A stretch of DNA of 64,000 nt. Origin: Rhizorhabdus sp049889055. GTDB taxonomy: Bacteria; Pseudomonadota; Alphaproteobacteria; Sphingomonadales; Sphingomonadaceae. Positions within the stretch are counted from its first letter, which is position 1; every line of letters starts with the position of its first letter. Position numbers and translations under genes: made by a program. Below the pieces are notes generated by a model, which did not search any database, was not told the origin of the DNA, and saw only the letters and a list, made by a program, of their open reading frames with translations. The DNA lies in assembly GCF_049889055.1 (NCBI RefSeq), contig NZ_JBLTWO010000003.1:186001-250000 (forward strand), written 5' to 3'. This document shows positions 27,530 through 35,155 of the stretch, in pieces.

Positions 27530-29413
27530 TTGCGGTTTGACGATATGTTGGCCACCTTGCTGGCACAGCCGACGCCCACGGTCGACGCGCGCATATTTTT
27601 GTGGCGGCAGGTCGTGGACGTGCTGGCGCAGGGGCGGGGCCATCGGGTCGACGATCCGCTTGTCGATGCCCCGCGCGCGGTCGACGCCTATAATTTCCTG
27701 CGCGCCACCCGGCCGGAAATTCCCGCCGATCTGCGCCTTGCCGCCGGACGGGGGCTTGCCGGGCGTCGCGTTCCGCCCGAACTCGTCCTGCTGTTCGCCG
27801 AGGATCTGCCGCACATCGCGGCGCCGATGCTGGGCCATGTTCTGCTGTCGTCGCAGCAATGGCTCGACCTCCTGCCTCGCCTGTCGCCCAGCGCGCGCAA
27901 CCTGCTGCGCAATCGCCGCGACCTCGGGCGTGCGGTCGAGCAGGCGCTCGAAGGCTTCGGCTCCACCGATTTCCTGATCCAGGGGCCCGTCGAAGCCTCT
28001 CCCTCCGCCCTGGCGCCGCTTGCCGCGCCGATCGATGCGCTCAAGGCGTCGGCCGAAATGGTGGCGCCCGCTGTCGCCGCATCGACGCCGGCCGACATGC
28101 CCTTCGCAGCATCCTTCGCTCCCCAGGCATCGCCACCGCTTGCTCATTATGATGTCGAGGGCGATGCGGAACCCGTTGTCACGGCAGCGATCCCCGATCT
28201 GCCAGAGCCTCCCTCGGCGCCGGGCGACAGCCAGATCAGGGAGCTTCTCTCCCGTATCGAAACCTTCCGCACCCGCTATCCCGCTCCGGGTCCGGGGGAT
28301 GTGGCGGGGGAGGCGGCGGCCGAGGCGTCGGAGGACGCCGCCGACGTGCCGCCGCATGCCGAGAATTTCCGGTTCGAGACCGGCGTCGATGGCGTGATCT
28401 GCTGGGTGCAAGGCGTTCCGCGCGGCCCGGTGATCGGCGAGACGATCGCGGTCGCGGCACATCAGACCGACCATGGCGTCGATGGCCATGCGGCCGGCGC
28501 CTATCGCAGCCGCACGCCCTTCCGCGACGCGCGCCTGACAATAGCCGGGCATGGGCCGGCCTCGGGCGAGTGGCGCATCTCGGCGGTGCCCTTTTTCGAT
28601 CCCAAGGACGGCCGTTTCAGCGGCTATCGGGGAACCGCCCGCCGCCCCCGCGCCGACGAGAATGCCGCCAGCCTCTCGACGCCCCGGCCGGCGACGGAAG
28701 AGCCCGCCGTGCAGGATTCGCTGCGCCATCTGGTCCACGAGCTGCGCACGCCGCTCAACGCGATCATCGGTTTTTCCGAGATGATCGAGGGGCAGGTGCG
28801 GGGACCGGCCGCTGCACCCTATCGCAGCCGCGCACAGGAGATATTGGAGCAGAGCAAGAAGCTGCTCAGCGCGGTCGAAGATCTCGATCTCGTCGCCCAG
28901 GCCAAGCCGGTCGAGCAGGGCTTGGCGGCCGATGCCGTCGACCTGTCGGCGATCCTCGCGCGCCTCCACGGCAGTTTCGAAGAGGTGGCGTCCGAGCGGG
29001 CGAGCGGGATCGCCTTCCGCATCGATCCGACCCTGCCGCCGGTCGCCGTCGACGCCGCGACGGTGGAGCGCATGCTCTCCCGTCTGCTTGCCGCGACCAT
29101 CGCCATGGCGGGGGAGGGCGAACGGATCAGCGTCGATCTGCAGCGCGACCCGCGCCGCGCGAGCCATTTGCTGCTGACCGTCCTGCGCCCGCGCGCGCTC
29201 GACGGGCGAGACGAGAAGATGCTGCTCGATCCCGGCTACAATCCCGGCGGCAACTGGCCCGACGCACCGGTGCTCGGCCTCGGCTTCGCGCTCCGCCTCG
29301 TGCGCAACCTCGCCATCGCGAGCGGCGGCATGCTCGAGATCGATTCGACGCGCTTCTATCTCAGCCTCCCGCTCGACGATCGCGGCGGCCGCGCTGAACA
29401 GGGCGCGCGCTGA
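27530..29413 (+). CDS. Sensor histidine kinase-like protein with degenerate ATPase domain
   Basis: This 627-residue soluble protein starts at TTG, with GGAGG exactly seven bases upstream; an ATG at 27545 is the alternative. An unrecognised N-terminal region of about 150 residues is followed by an Ala/Pro-rich linker, a PAS-like region (about 275-370) and a dimerization domain with HELRTPLNAIIGFSEMI (His403). The ATPase domain is abnormal. The N-box reads LLAATIAMA, with no Asn, and there is no DxG box; a G2-like LGLGFALRLVRNLAI remains. Kinase activity is therefore doubtful; it may act as a phosphatase, scaffold or phosphoacceptor. No response regulator is adjacent. Confidence 0.8.
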   Translation: MRFDDMLATLLAQPTPTVDARIFLWRQVVDVLAQGRGHRVDDPLVDAPRAVDAYNFLRATRPEIPADLRLAAGRGLAGRRVPPELVLLFAEDLPHIAAPMLGHVLLSSQQWLDLLPRLSPSARNLLRNRRDLGRAVEQALEGFGSTDFLIQGPVEASPSALAPLAAPIDALKASAEMVAPAVAASTPADMPFAASFAPQASPPLAHYDVEGDAEPVVTAAIPDLPEPPSAPGDSQIRELLSRIETFRTRYPAPGPGDVAGEAAAEASEDAADVPPHAENFRFETGVDGVICWVQGVPRGPVIGETIAVAAHQTDHGVDGHAAGAYRSRTPFRDARLTIAGHGPASGEWRISAVPFFDPKDGRFSGYRGTARRPRADENAASLSTPRPATEEPAVQDSLRHLVHELRTPLNAIIGFSEMIEGQVRGPAAAPYRSRAQEILEQSKKLLSAVEDLDLVAQAKPVEQGLAADAVDLSAILARLHGSFEEVASERASGIAFRIDPTLPPVAVDAATVERMLSRLLAATIAMAGEGERISVDLQRDPRRASHLLLTVLRPRALDGRDEKMLLDPGYNPGGNWPDAPVLGLGFALRLVRNLAIASGGMLEIDSTRFYLSLPLDDRGGRAEQGAR

Positions 29414-29498
29414 TCCACCCTCTGTTGCGAGGCGTGCGACGCACGCACGACCCTTGCCGCCGCCGCCGCCCTTCGCTATCGCCGGGCGGCGCTGGTCG

Positions 29499-29574
29499 GG
29501 GCCTGTAGCTCAACGGTTAGAGCTGGCCGCTCATAACGGCTAGGTTGCGGGTTCGAGTCCTGCCGGGCCCACCA
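29499..29574 (+). tRNA. tRNA with CAU anticodon, probably tRNA-Ile2
   Basis: The 76-nt cloverleaf has acceptor arms GGGCCTG / CGGGCCC, a D-arm with GGTTAGAGC, an anticodon stem GCCG/CGGC around the loop CTCATAA, a T-loop TTCGAGT and an encoded CCA end. A CAU anticodon fits elongator Met, initiator Met or the lysidine-modified Ile2. The acceptor stem resembles alphaproteobacterial isoleucine tRNAs and the base 73 is A, so Ile2 is favoured; initiator is excluded because pair 1-72 is G-C. Confidence 0.9.
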
Positions 29575-29687
29575 GCGCGATCCTCCCTAATTCTTTCTTC
29601 CCCGGTTCGTCGCCAAGCCGAGCGGCCGCCTTGGCTCTGTTCTATCCGCTCTCCGGATGCCCCCAACCGGCTGGCGGAGAGTCGCAA

Positions 29688-29703
29688 TACGTAAAATGCG
29701 CCA
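29688..29703. promoter_or_regulatory. Half-conserved copy of the TACG-N8-CGTA operator
   Basis: The left arm TCGCAATACG is identical to the site at 49219-49228, but the right arm (CGCCA) has diverged. It lies 52-67 bp upstream of the permuted DAAO-like gene, the same relative location as the better sites. Confidence 0.35.
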
Positions 29704-29754
29704 TTGGCCCCCCGGCGGGGCACCCGCAACTTTCCGGAATTGCGGGGGAAGCAA

Positions 29755-31023
29755 ATGGCCGGAGCGAACAGGGACAAGGTCGGGCGCAGGGCGCTTTTGC
29801 GTCAGGCGGGGGCGGCGGGGATCGTTGCGGGCTTGAGCGCTTGCGCGCCGGTGGGCTCGAAGCGGCTGGCCACCGCAGCGAAGCTGGCCCGGCTCGACGG
29901 CACCCGGACGCTGGTCCCCTTTCGGGCGACCCCGCGCGAGATCGTCGACGTCAAATGCTGCCTCCGTCCGCTGCGCGCGGCGGGCCCCAATCTGGGCACC
30001 GAGATGGTCGGCGACACGCTGGTCGTACACAATTACGGTCATGGCGGCAGCGGCTGGTCGCTGTCCTGGGGATCGGCGGACATCGCCGTCGGCAAGGCGA
30101 TGACGGCCTTGCCCCGCGACATCGCTGTGGTGGGTTGCGGGATCGTCGGGCTGACCACCGCGATCGTCGCCCAGCGCGCCGGCCTGAAAGTGACCATCTA
30201 TGCCCGTGAGCTGATCCAGAAGACGCGCTCCTTCCGCGCCAGCGGCTCCTTCACGCCGGATGCGCGCGTCGCGCTGGCCGAGCCGGCCGGCGCCGCCTTC
30301 GGCCCGCTATGGGAGCAGATGGCGCGCCTGTCGTGGAAGACCTTCCGCACCTTTCTCGGCCTGCCGGGCAATCCGGTGGCGTTCAGCGACAGTTTCGCGC
30401 TGTCCGACGAACCCATCAAGCGGCGCGTCTGGCCGGCCGATCCGGCGATTACCGAAAGCTGGAAGCCGGGCGGGCTGCCCCGGCAGAATGTGGAGTTCGG
30501 CCACTATATCGATCGCATCCGCGACATCGTGCCGCCGGGGACCGATCTGACTCCGGAGGAAAATCCCTTTCCGGTGGCCTATGCCCAGCGCTCGTCGAAC
30601 ATGTATTTCAACTTCGCCAGCTATGCCCACTGCCTGCTGTCCGAATTTTTCGAGCGGGGCGGGCAGTTCGTCATGCGCGATTTCGCCAGTCCGGCGGAGT
30701 TCGCGACGCTGCCGCAGAAGGTCGTCATTCATTCGACCGGCTATGCCGCGCGCGATCTGTGGCGCGACAATACGATCATTCCGGTGCGCGGGCAGACTGG
30801 CTGGCTCATGCCGCAGCCGGCTGTCGACTATGGCGTGCGCTATAAGAATATCTCGCTCCTCTCAAAGGCGGACGGGGTCGTGGTGATGAACAACAATCCC
30901 GAAATGGGCGACATGCTGGGCGTCGGCGATTCGAACGAACTGCCGAACCGAAGCGCGATCGAGGAGGGGCTGGCGATCATCGCGCCGGTTCTTGCCGCCG
31001 CCCGGCCGGAGCGGCTGGCATGA
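29755..31023 (+). CDS. Circularly permuted D-amino-acid oxidase-like flavoprotein, Tat-exported
   Basis: A 422-residue FAD protein with a Tat leader (GRRALLRQAG, residues 10-19) ending in a lipobox-like LSAC (Cys30). Residues 66-115 (CLRPLRAAGPNLG, then LVVHNYGHGGSGWSLSWG) match the segment that normally ENDS DAAO proteins, including the carboxylate-binding Arg in the LRP motif (Arg71). Only after this comes the FAD Rossmann motif AVVGCGIVGLTTAI (125-137), which normally STARTS them. The C-terminus stops at EEGLAIIAPVLAAARPE, exactly where ordinary DAAOs lead into the LRP segment. Every element is present but in permuted order. The start has GGGGGAAG upstream. The cytochrome gene overlaps by ATGA, so electrons probably go to cytochrome c and not to oxygen. 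Confidence 0.8.
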   Translation: MAGANRDKVGRRALLRQAGAAGIVAGLSACAPVGSKRLATAAKLARLDGTRTLVPFRATPREIVDVKCCLRPLRAAGPNLGTEMVGDTLVVHNYGHGGSGWSLSWGSADIAVGKAMTALPRDIAVVGCGIVGLTTAIVAQRAGLKVTIYARELIQKTRSFRASGSFTPDARVALAEPAGAAFGPLWEQMARLSWKTFRTFLGLPGNPVAFSDSFALSDEPIKRRVWPADPAITESWKPGGLPRQNVEFGHYIDRIRDIVPPGTDLTPEENPFPVAYAQRSSNMYFNFASYAHCLLSEFFERGGQFVMRDFASPAEFATLPQKVVIHSTGYAARDLWRDNTIIPVRGQTGWLMPQPAVDYGVRYKNISLLSKADGVVVMNNNPEMGDMLGVGDSNELPNRSAIEEGLAIIAPVLAAARPERLA

Positions 31024-31472
31024 ACGGTCGCATCGCCATCGCGCTGGCGCTCGCGGCGGTCGTGTGGACCTCGCTCGCCATTGCCGCCGGTCCATCGTCC
31101 GTGCCCGCACCCAGTGTCCGGCAGGGCGCCTACACGGCAGAGCAGGCGAAGGCGGGGGCCCGCACCTATGCGATACGCTGCGCGGTCTGCCACGGCACGC
31201 GCCTGGAAGGCAGCTATGAGGTGCCCGCGCTGACCGGCAAGTTCGTCGCGCACTGGGCCGGTCGGCCGATCTGGCCGTTGTTCGACTATGTATCCCGAGC
31301 GATGCCGCAGCCGGCACCCGGTTCGCTCTCGCCGGCGGAGAACGCCGCGCTGATTGCATTCTTGCTGGAGGCCAACGGGCTGCCTGCGGGCGCCAAGCCG
31401 CTCCCGGCGGATCAGGCGGGACTTTCTTCCATCCCGTTCGAAGCGCCCGCCATCACCACTGCAGCGCGTTGA
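31020..31472 (+). CDS. Exported c-type cytochrome paired with the DAAO-like protein
   Basis: A 150-residue protein with a Sec signal peptide (MNGRIAIALALAAVVWTSLA) and one heme site CAVCH near residue 57. A Met likely to be the second ligand is in SRAMPQPAPGSL. The ATGA overlap with the preceding flavoprotein gene indicates translational coupling. The family is a small monoheme cytochrome c; the role as electron acceptor is inferred from the pairing. Confidence 0.9.
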   Translation: MNGRIAIALALAAVVWTSLAIAAGPSSVPAPSVRQGAYTAEQAKAGARTYAIRCAVCHGTRLEGSYEVPALTGKFVAHWAGRPIWPLFDYVSRAMPQPAPGSLSPAENAALIAFLLEANGLPAGAKPLPADQAGLSSIPFEAPAITTAAR

Positions 31473-31731
31473 AAAGGCGGAGAATTGTGCGACGCAAGAT
31501 GAGTTCGGAAACGCCCTAGCTTCATCGAGCCATGCTCTGCGTAGACAAAAGCACTGGATTGCTTCGACTGCAAAGGATTGTTGTTGCGTTGCAACAGAAG
31601 ATTGCGCAGCATGATCGAACAGGGTTGGGCGATTCCAGGGGGCGGGAATTGGTCGTGACACAAGGGCATTGCGTCAAAGCCAGGAGCGTGCGGTCGGGGC
31701 GGCTTGCTCGGCTATCGGGAACAGCTGTCCA

Positions 31732-33423
31732 GTGACTACGCTGGCGCCCCGTTCCGCTCTCGACGCCGCTGCCTCCGAAGCGGTGCGCGATCCGGCGGCG
31801 GACAACGGGGATCGCCGCTATCTGCAGGGCATGGCGCTGATCCTTGCCGCCTGCGTTCTCGACTGCATCATCCTTGTCCTGGAAATCGGCACCGATGGCG
31901 CGGACTGGCTCTACTGGAGTCTGCTGGCGCTGGTGCAGTTGCTGATCGGCGCTGCCGCCTGGGCGTGCTTCCGGATGTTTCATCGCCAGTCCCGCCGGAT
32001 CGCCGAACAGTTCGAGCAGATGCAATTGCTGCGGCGAGCCAAGGAGGCGGCCGAAACCGCCAATGTCACCAAGAGCCGCTATATCAGCAATGTCAGCCAT
32101 GAGATTCGCTCGCCGCTGAACGCCATCTATGGCTATGCGCAGCTGATCGAGGGCAATGACGGCAGCGGCGCCAAGGAGGCGGTGCGCGTGATCCGTCGCT
32201 GCGCCGAGCATATGACCAGTCTGGTCGAAGGGCTGCTCGACGTTGCGCAGATCGAACATGGCGTGCTGCGCGTCCGGTCGGAAGTGGTGCGCCTCGACAA
32301 GTTCATCGACCAGCTGATCTCGATGGTGCGGCCGTCCGCCGCCGCCAAGGGGCTGCAGCTCCATTATGTCAAGCGCGGCCGGCTGCCCGAGCATGTGCGG
32401 ACGGATCCGAACCGCTTGCGTCAGGTCTTCCTCAACCTTCTGTCGAACGCCATCGCCTATACCGACAGGGGATCGGTCACGCTCAGCCTCCATTATGCGG
32501 CGCAGGTGGCGACCTTCGAGATACGCGATACCGGGCGCGGGATCAGCCCCGAGGACCAGCCCACCATCTTCGATCCGTTCGCGCGGGGCGGAGCCGAGCA
32601 TGTCCTGTCGAAGCCGGGGGCGGGGCTGGGGCTCTCCATCTCGCGCGCGATCGTCGAGATATTGGGCGGGCAGCTGGAACTGGTCGAGAGCGGGCCGACC
32701 GGCACCAGCCTGCGCGTCACGCTGCTGCTGAGCGAGGTGATCGCGCGGCAGGTGACCGCCGACAAGAAGCCGCAGATCGAAGGCTATCACGGGCCGCGCC
32801 GCTCGATCCTGATCGTCGACGACGACGCCGACCAGCGCCAGTTTCTCGATGGTTTTCTCGGCGGACTGGGGTTCGACGTCTGGTGTGCGCCCGACGGCGA
32901 GTCCGGGGTCGCGCTTTCGCTCGACCAACAGTTCGATCTGGTGCTGCTCGACATCAGTCTTCCGGGCATTTCCGGCTGGGCGACGGCCTCGGAATTGCGC
33001 CTGCGCGGCGGGTCGGCCCTGCGCATCGTCATGCTGTCGGCCAACGCCCACGAGTTGCACCGGCCCGACTTTCCAAACCCGGTGCACGATCATTTCCTGA
33101 CCAAGCCGGTCAGCTTCACCGCGCTGATCGAGACGATCGGGGCCCAGCTCAAGCTCAGCTGGCGGTTCGAGGCGGTCGAACCGGTGCCGCGCAAGGATAA
33201 TCCGCGGGGATCGGCAGCTCCCTTGAGTGCGGAGCTCGAGGAGCGGCTGCAACGCATCGGCGAATTGCTCAAGATCGGTCACTTTCGTGGGTTGGAGGAC
33301 GCGATCCGCCAACTCGCCGATCAACATCCGCAGGCCGAGCGGCTGAGTTTGGAACTGTTCGACCGGCTGGACCGGTTCGATCTCGAAGGCATGGCGCGAC
33401 TTGTCGAGGAGTATGACGGGTGA
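31732..33423 (+). CDS. Hybrid sensor histidine kinase with C-terminal receiver
   Basis: The product (about 563 residues) has two membrane helices (MALILAACVLDCIILVLEIG and LLALVQLLIGAAAWACF) separated by a very short loop, so it has no real periplasmic sensor domain. The kinase core is intact: SHEIRSPLNAIYGYAQL (His123), N-box NLLSNAIAYT, DTGRGIS and GAGLGLSISRA. A receiver follows with DISLPG (Asp407) and KPVS, then a 75-residue helical tail. The start is uncertain: GTG 31732 is used here, with ATG 31829 and TTG 31669 as alternatives. It overlaps the response regulator gene by GTGA, so the two form an operon. Confidence 0.88.
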   Translation: MTTLAPRSALDAAASEAVRDPAADNGDRRYLQGMALILAACVLDCIILVLEIGTDGADWLYWSLLALVQLLIGAAAWACFRMFHRQSRRIAEQFEQMQLLRRAKEAAETANVTKSRYISNVSHEIRSPLNAIYGYAQLIEGNDGSGAKEAVRVIRRCAEHMTSLVEGLLDVAQIEHGVLRVRSEVVRLDKFIDQLISMVRPSAAAKGLQLHYVKRGRLPEHVRTDPNRLRQVFLNLLSNAIAYTDRGSVTLSLHYAAQVATFEIRDTGRGISPEDQPTIFDPFARGGAEHVLSKPGAGLGLSISRAIVEILGGQLELVESGPTGTSLRVTLLLSEVIARQVTADKKPQIEGYHGPRRSILIVDDDADQRQFLDGFLGGLGFDVWCAPDGESGVALSLDQQFDLVLLDISLPGISGWATASELRLRGGSALRIVMLSANAHELHRPDFPNPVHDHFLTKPVSFTALIETIGAQLKLSWRFEAVEPVPRKDNPRGSAAPLSAELEERLQRIGELLKIGHFRGLEDAIRQLADQHPQAERLSLELFDRLDRFDLEGMARLVEEYDG

Positions 33424-34337
33424 ATATTCCGGGTCACAGCGATACGGTCCTCATCGTCGATGACGAACCGGACTCGCTGCGTGCGATCAGCCGTGCGCTC
33501 GAAGCCGCCGATCTCGCCGTGCTGGTGGCGACTTCGGGCAAGGCGGCGCTGGAGCGGTTGCAGCACATCGTACCCGACCTGATCCTGATGGATGCGGTCA
33601 TGCCCGAAATGGATGGGTTCGAGGTCACCGCACAGATCAAGAAACGGCCCGAGCTCCATCACGTCCCGGTCATCTTCATGACCGGCCTGACCGAAAGCGA
33701 ACATGTCGTCGAGGCGTTCGAGGTCGGCGGCGTCGATTATGTGAAAAAGCCGGTGCAACTGTCCGAGCTGGTCGCGCGCGTCCGCGTACATATGGCGCAG
33801 GGCCGGGCGGTGCAGGCCAGCGTCGCCAGCCTCGATGCGACCGGCCGGCTGATGATCGCCACCGACACGCGCGGCAATCTGCTGTGGTGCACGCCAGGCG
33901 CCGAACAGGCGATAGGCGGGCTGGTGCCCGGATGGCGACGCGGGACCGAACTTCCGCCGGCCATAGGGCAGAAAGTCGCGGCGCTGGTCGAACGCGGCAG
34001 TCCGGGATCGTCGGTCAAGATCGGCCCGCCGGGGTTCGCCGGCAATCTCGAGCTGGTGATCATCGCCCGCTACCGGGGCGACGAGGTGCTGATCCGGATC
34101 AACCAGCTCGACCCTGAGAAGCATGTCCTGCGCCTGCGCGACCAGCTGCAGCTCACCCACCGCGAGGCGGAGGTGCTGCTGTGGGTAAGCTATGGCAAGG
34201 CCAGCATCGACATCAGCGACGTGCTGAACATCAGCCCGCGCACCGTCCAGAAACATCTCGAGCGCATCTACGAGAAGCTGGGCGTGGAGATGCGTTCGGC
34301 GGCTGCCGCGATCGCGACGAGACTGCTCGATCAGTAG
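33420..34337 (+). CDS. LuxR/NarL-type response regulator
   Basis: A 305-residue regulator with an N-terminal receiver (VDDEPDS, phospho-acceptor Asp58 in LMDAVMPEMDG, KKPV) and a middle domain of about 100 residues that looks PAS-like (LDATGRLMIATDTRGNLLWC). At the C-terminus is a LuxR HTH (LTHREAEVLLWVSYGKAS, then SPRTVQKHLERIYEKLG). It starts at GTG inside the stop of the kinase gene and is the likely partner of that kinase. It is the best candidate to bind the TACG-N8-CGTA dyads around the block; that link is inference. Confidence 0.92.
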   Translation: MNIPGHSDTVLIVDDEPDSLRAISRALEAADLAVLVATSGKAALERLQHIVPDLILMDAVMPEMDGFEVTAQIKKRPELHHVPVIFMTGLTESEHVVEAFEVGGVDYVKKPVQLSELVARVRVHMAQGRAVQASVASLDATGRLMIATDTRGNLLWCTPGAEQAIGGLVPGWRRGTELPPAIGQKVAALVERGSPGSSVKIGPPGFAGNLELVIIARYRGDEVLIRINQLDPEKHVLRLRDQLQLTHREAEVLLWVSYGKASIDISDVLNISPRTVQKHLERIYEKLGVEMRSAAAAIATRLLDQ

Positions 34338-34361
34338 AGCGTCCGCCGCGATCGCCTGCTG

Positions 34362-34865
34362 TCACTTCGCCTTCTTCGCGGCGATCGCCTCGATCTCGAT
34401 CAGGAAATAGGGGCCGACCAGCGCGCCGACCTGGAAGGTCGAGCGCGCGACCGTCGTCGGATTCTCGGCGGTGCCGAAGAACATCTTGAAGCCTTCGTTG
34501 GCGCCCATGAAGTCGAGCTTGCCGAGTTTGGGGTCGGGGGCCACGAACAGGCTCAGCTTGACCAGATCCTGCATGCTGTAGCCCTGCGACTCCAGGATCG
34601 CCTTGATCTTGGTGAGCACGCTGATCGTCTGAGTCTTGGTGTCGCCGAGATCCTCGATGCTCTTGATCTCAGCCATAGACTTGGCGGGATCGATCGGGGA
34701 GGGAAGCTGCCCGGAGATGTAGAGCGTCTCCGCACCCGCAGAAACCTTTGCCGCGTCGAGGATCACGGCATTGGGGTTGCTCTTTATCCGCGTGATCTGC
34801 GCCTGAGAGGTCGTCGCGAGGCAGGCCGCCATGCAGGCGCCCGCAATCGTCCATGTGCGAGTCAA
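34362..34865 (-). CDS. Rid-family imine deaminase with signal peptide
   Basis: A 167-residue protein whose TTG start has GGAGG exactly seven bases upstream. Residues 1-22 (LTRTWTIAGACMAACLATTSQA) form a Sec signal peptide, then a RidA/YjgF domain follows. The substrate-binding Arg (Arg141 in VARSTFQV) and the conserved IEIEAIA end are present, so imine hydrolysis is plausible. Rid proteins are normally cytoplasmic. The gene is divergent from the TonB receptor and shares its operator. Rid enzymes hydrolyse the imines released by amino-acid oxidases, matching its neighbours. Confidence 0.85.
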   Translation of the reverse strand: MTRTWTIAGACMAACLATTSQAQITRIKSNPNAVILDAAKVSAGAETLYISGQLPSPIDPAKSMAEIKSIEDLGDTKTQTISVLTKIKAILESQGYSMQDLVKLSLFVAPDPKLGKLDFMGANEGFKMFFGTAENPTTVARSTFQVGALVGPYFLIEIEAIAAKKAK

Positions 34866-34953
34866 GATTCGTCCTCCATTGCCGTGAACGCTGCGGAAAG
34901 AGCCCCCTCCACCGCTGCTGGGGCGATCATATGCGGGGCAGGCAGCGGGGCCG

Positions 34954-34969
34954 TACGCAAAACGGCGTA
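34954..34969. promoter_or_regulatory. TACGC-N6-GCGTA operator between ridA-like gene and TonB receptor
   Basis: A perfect 5-bp dyad with total length 16. It is centred in the divergent promoter region, 89 bp from the ridA start and 187 bp from the TonB receptor start. The same 16-bp architecture recurs at 49225 and 54745. Confidence 0.6.
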
Positions 34970-35155
34970 TGGGCAATGGGCCGGGCGATGCCCTGTTATC
35001 CCCTTAACAAGAGCTTACGAACTTCGATTCGATCTGCTCCGCCGATCCAAGGGGGAAAGGCGGAGCCGGATAATCGCTGCACCAATCGCCGGGACAAGGC
35101 GAAGTGAATGACATGCACCGGAGAGGGACGCACCGCCACAGGGGGGAATGAAAAG

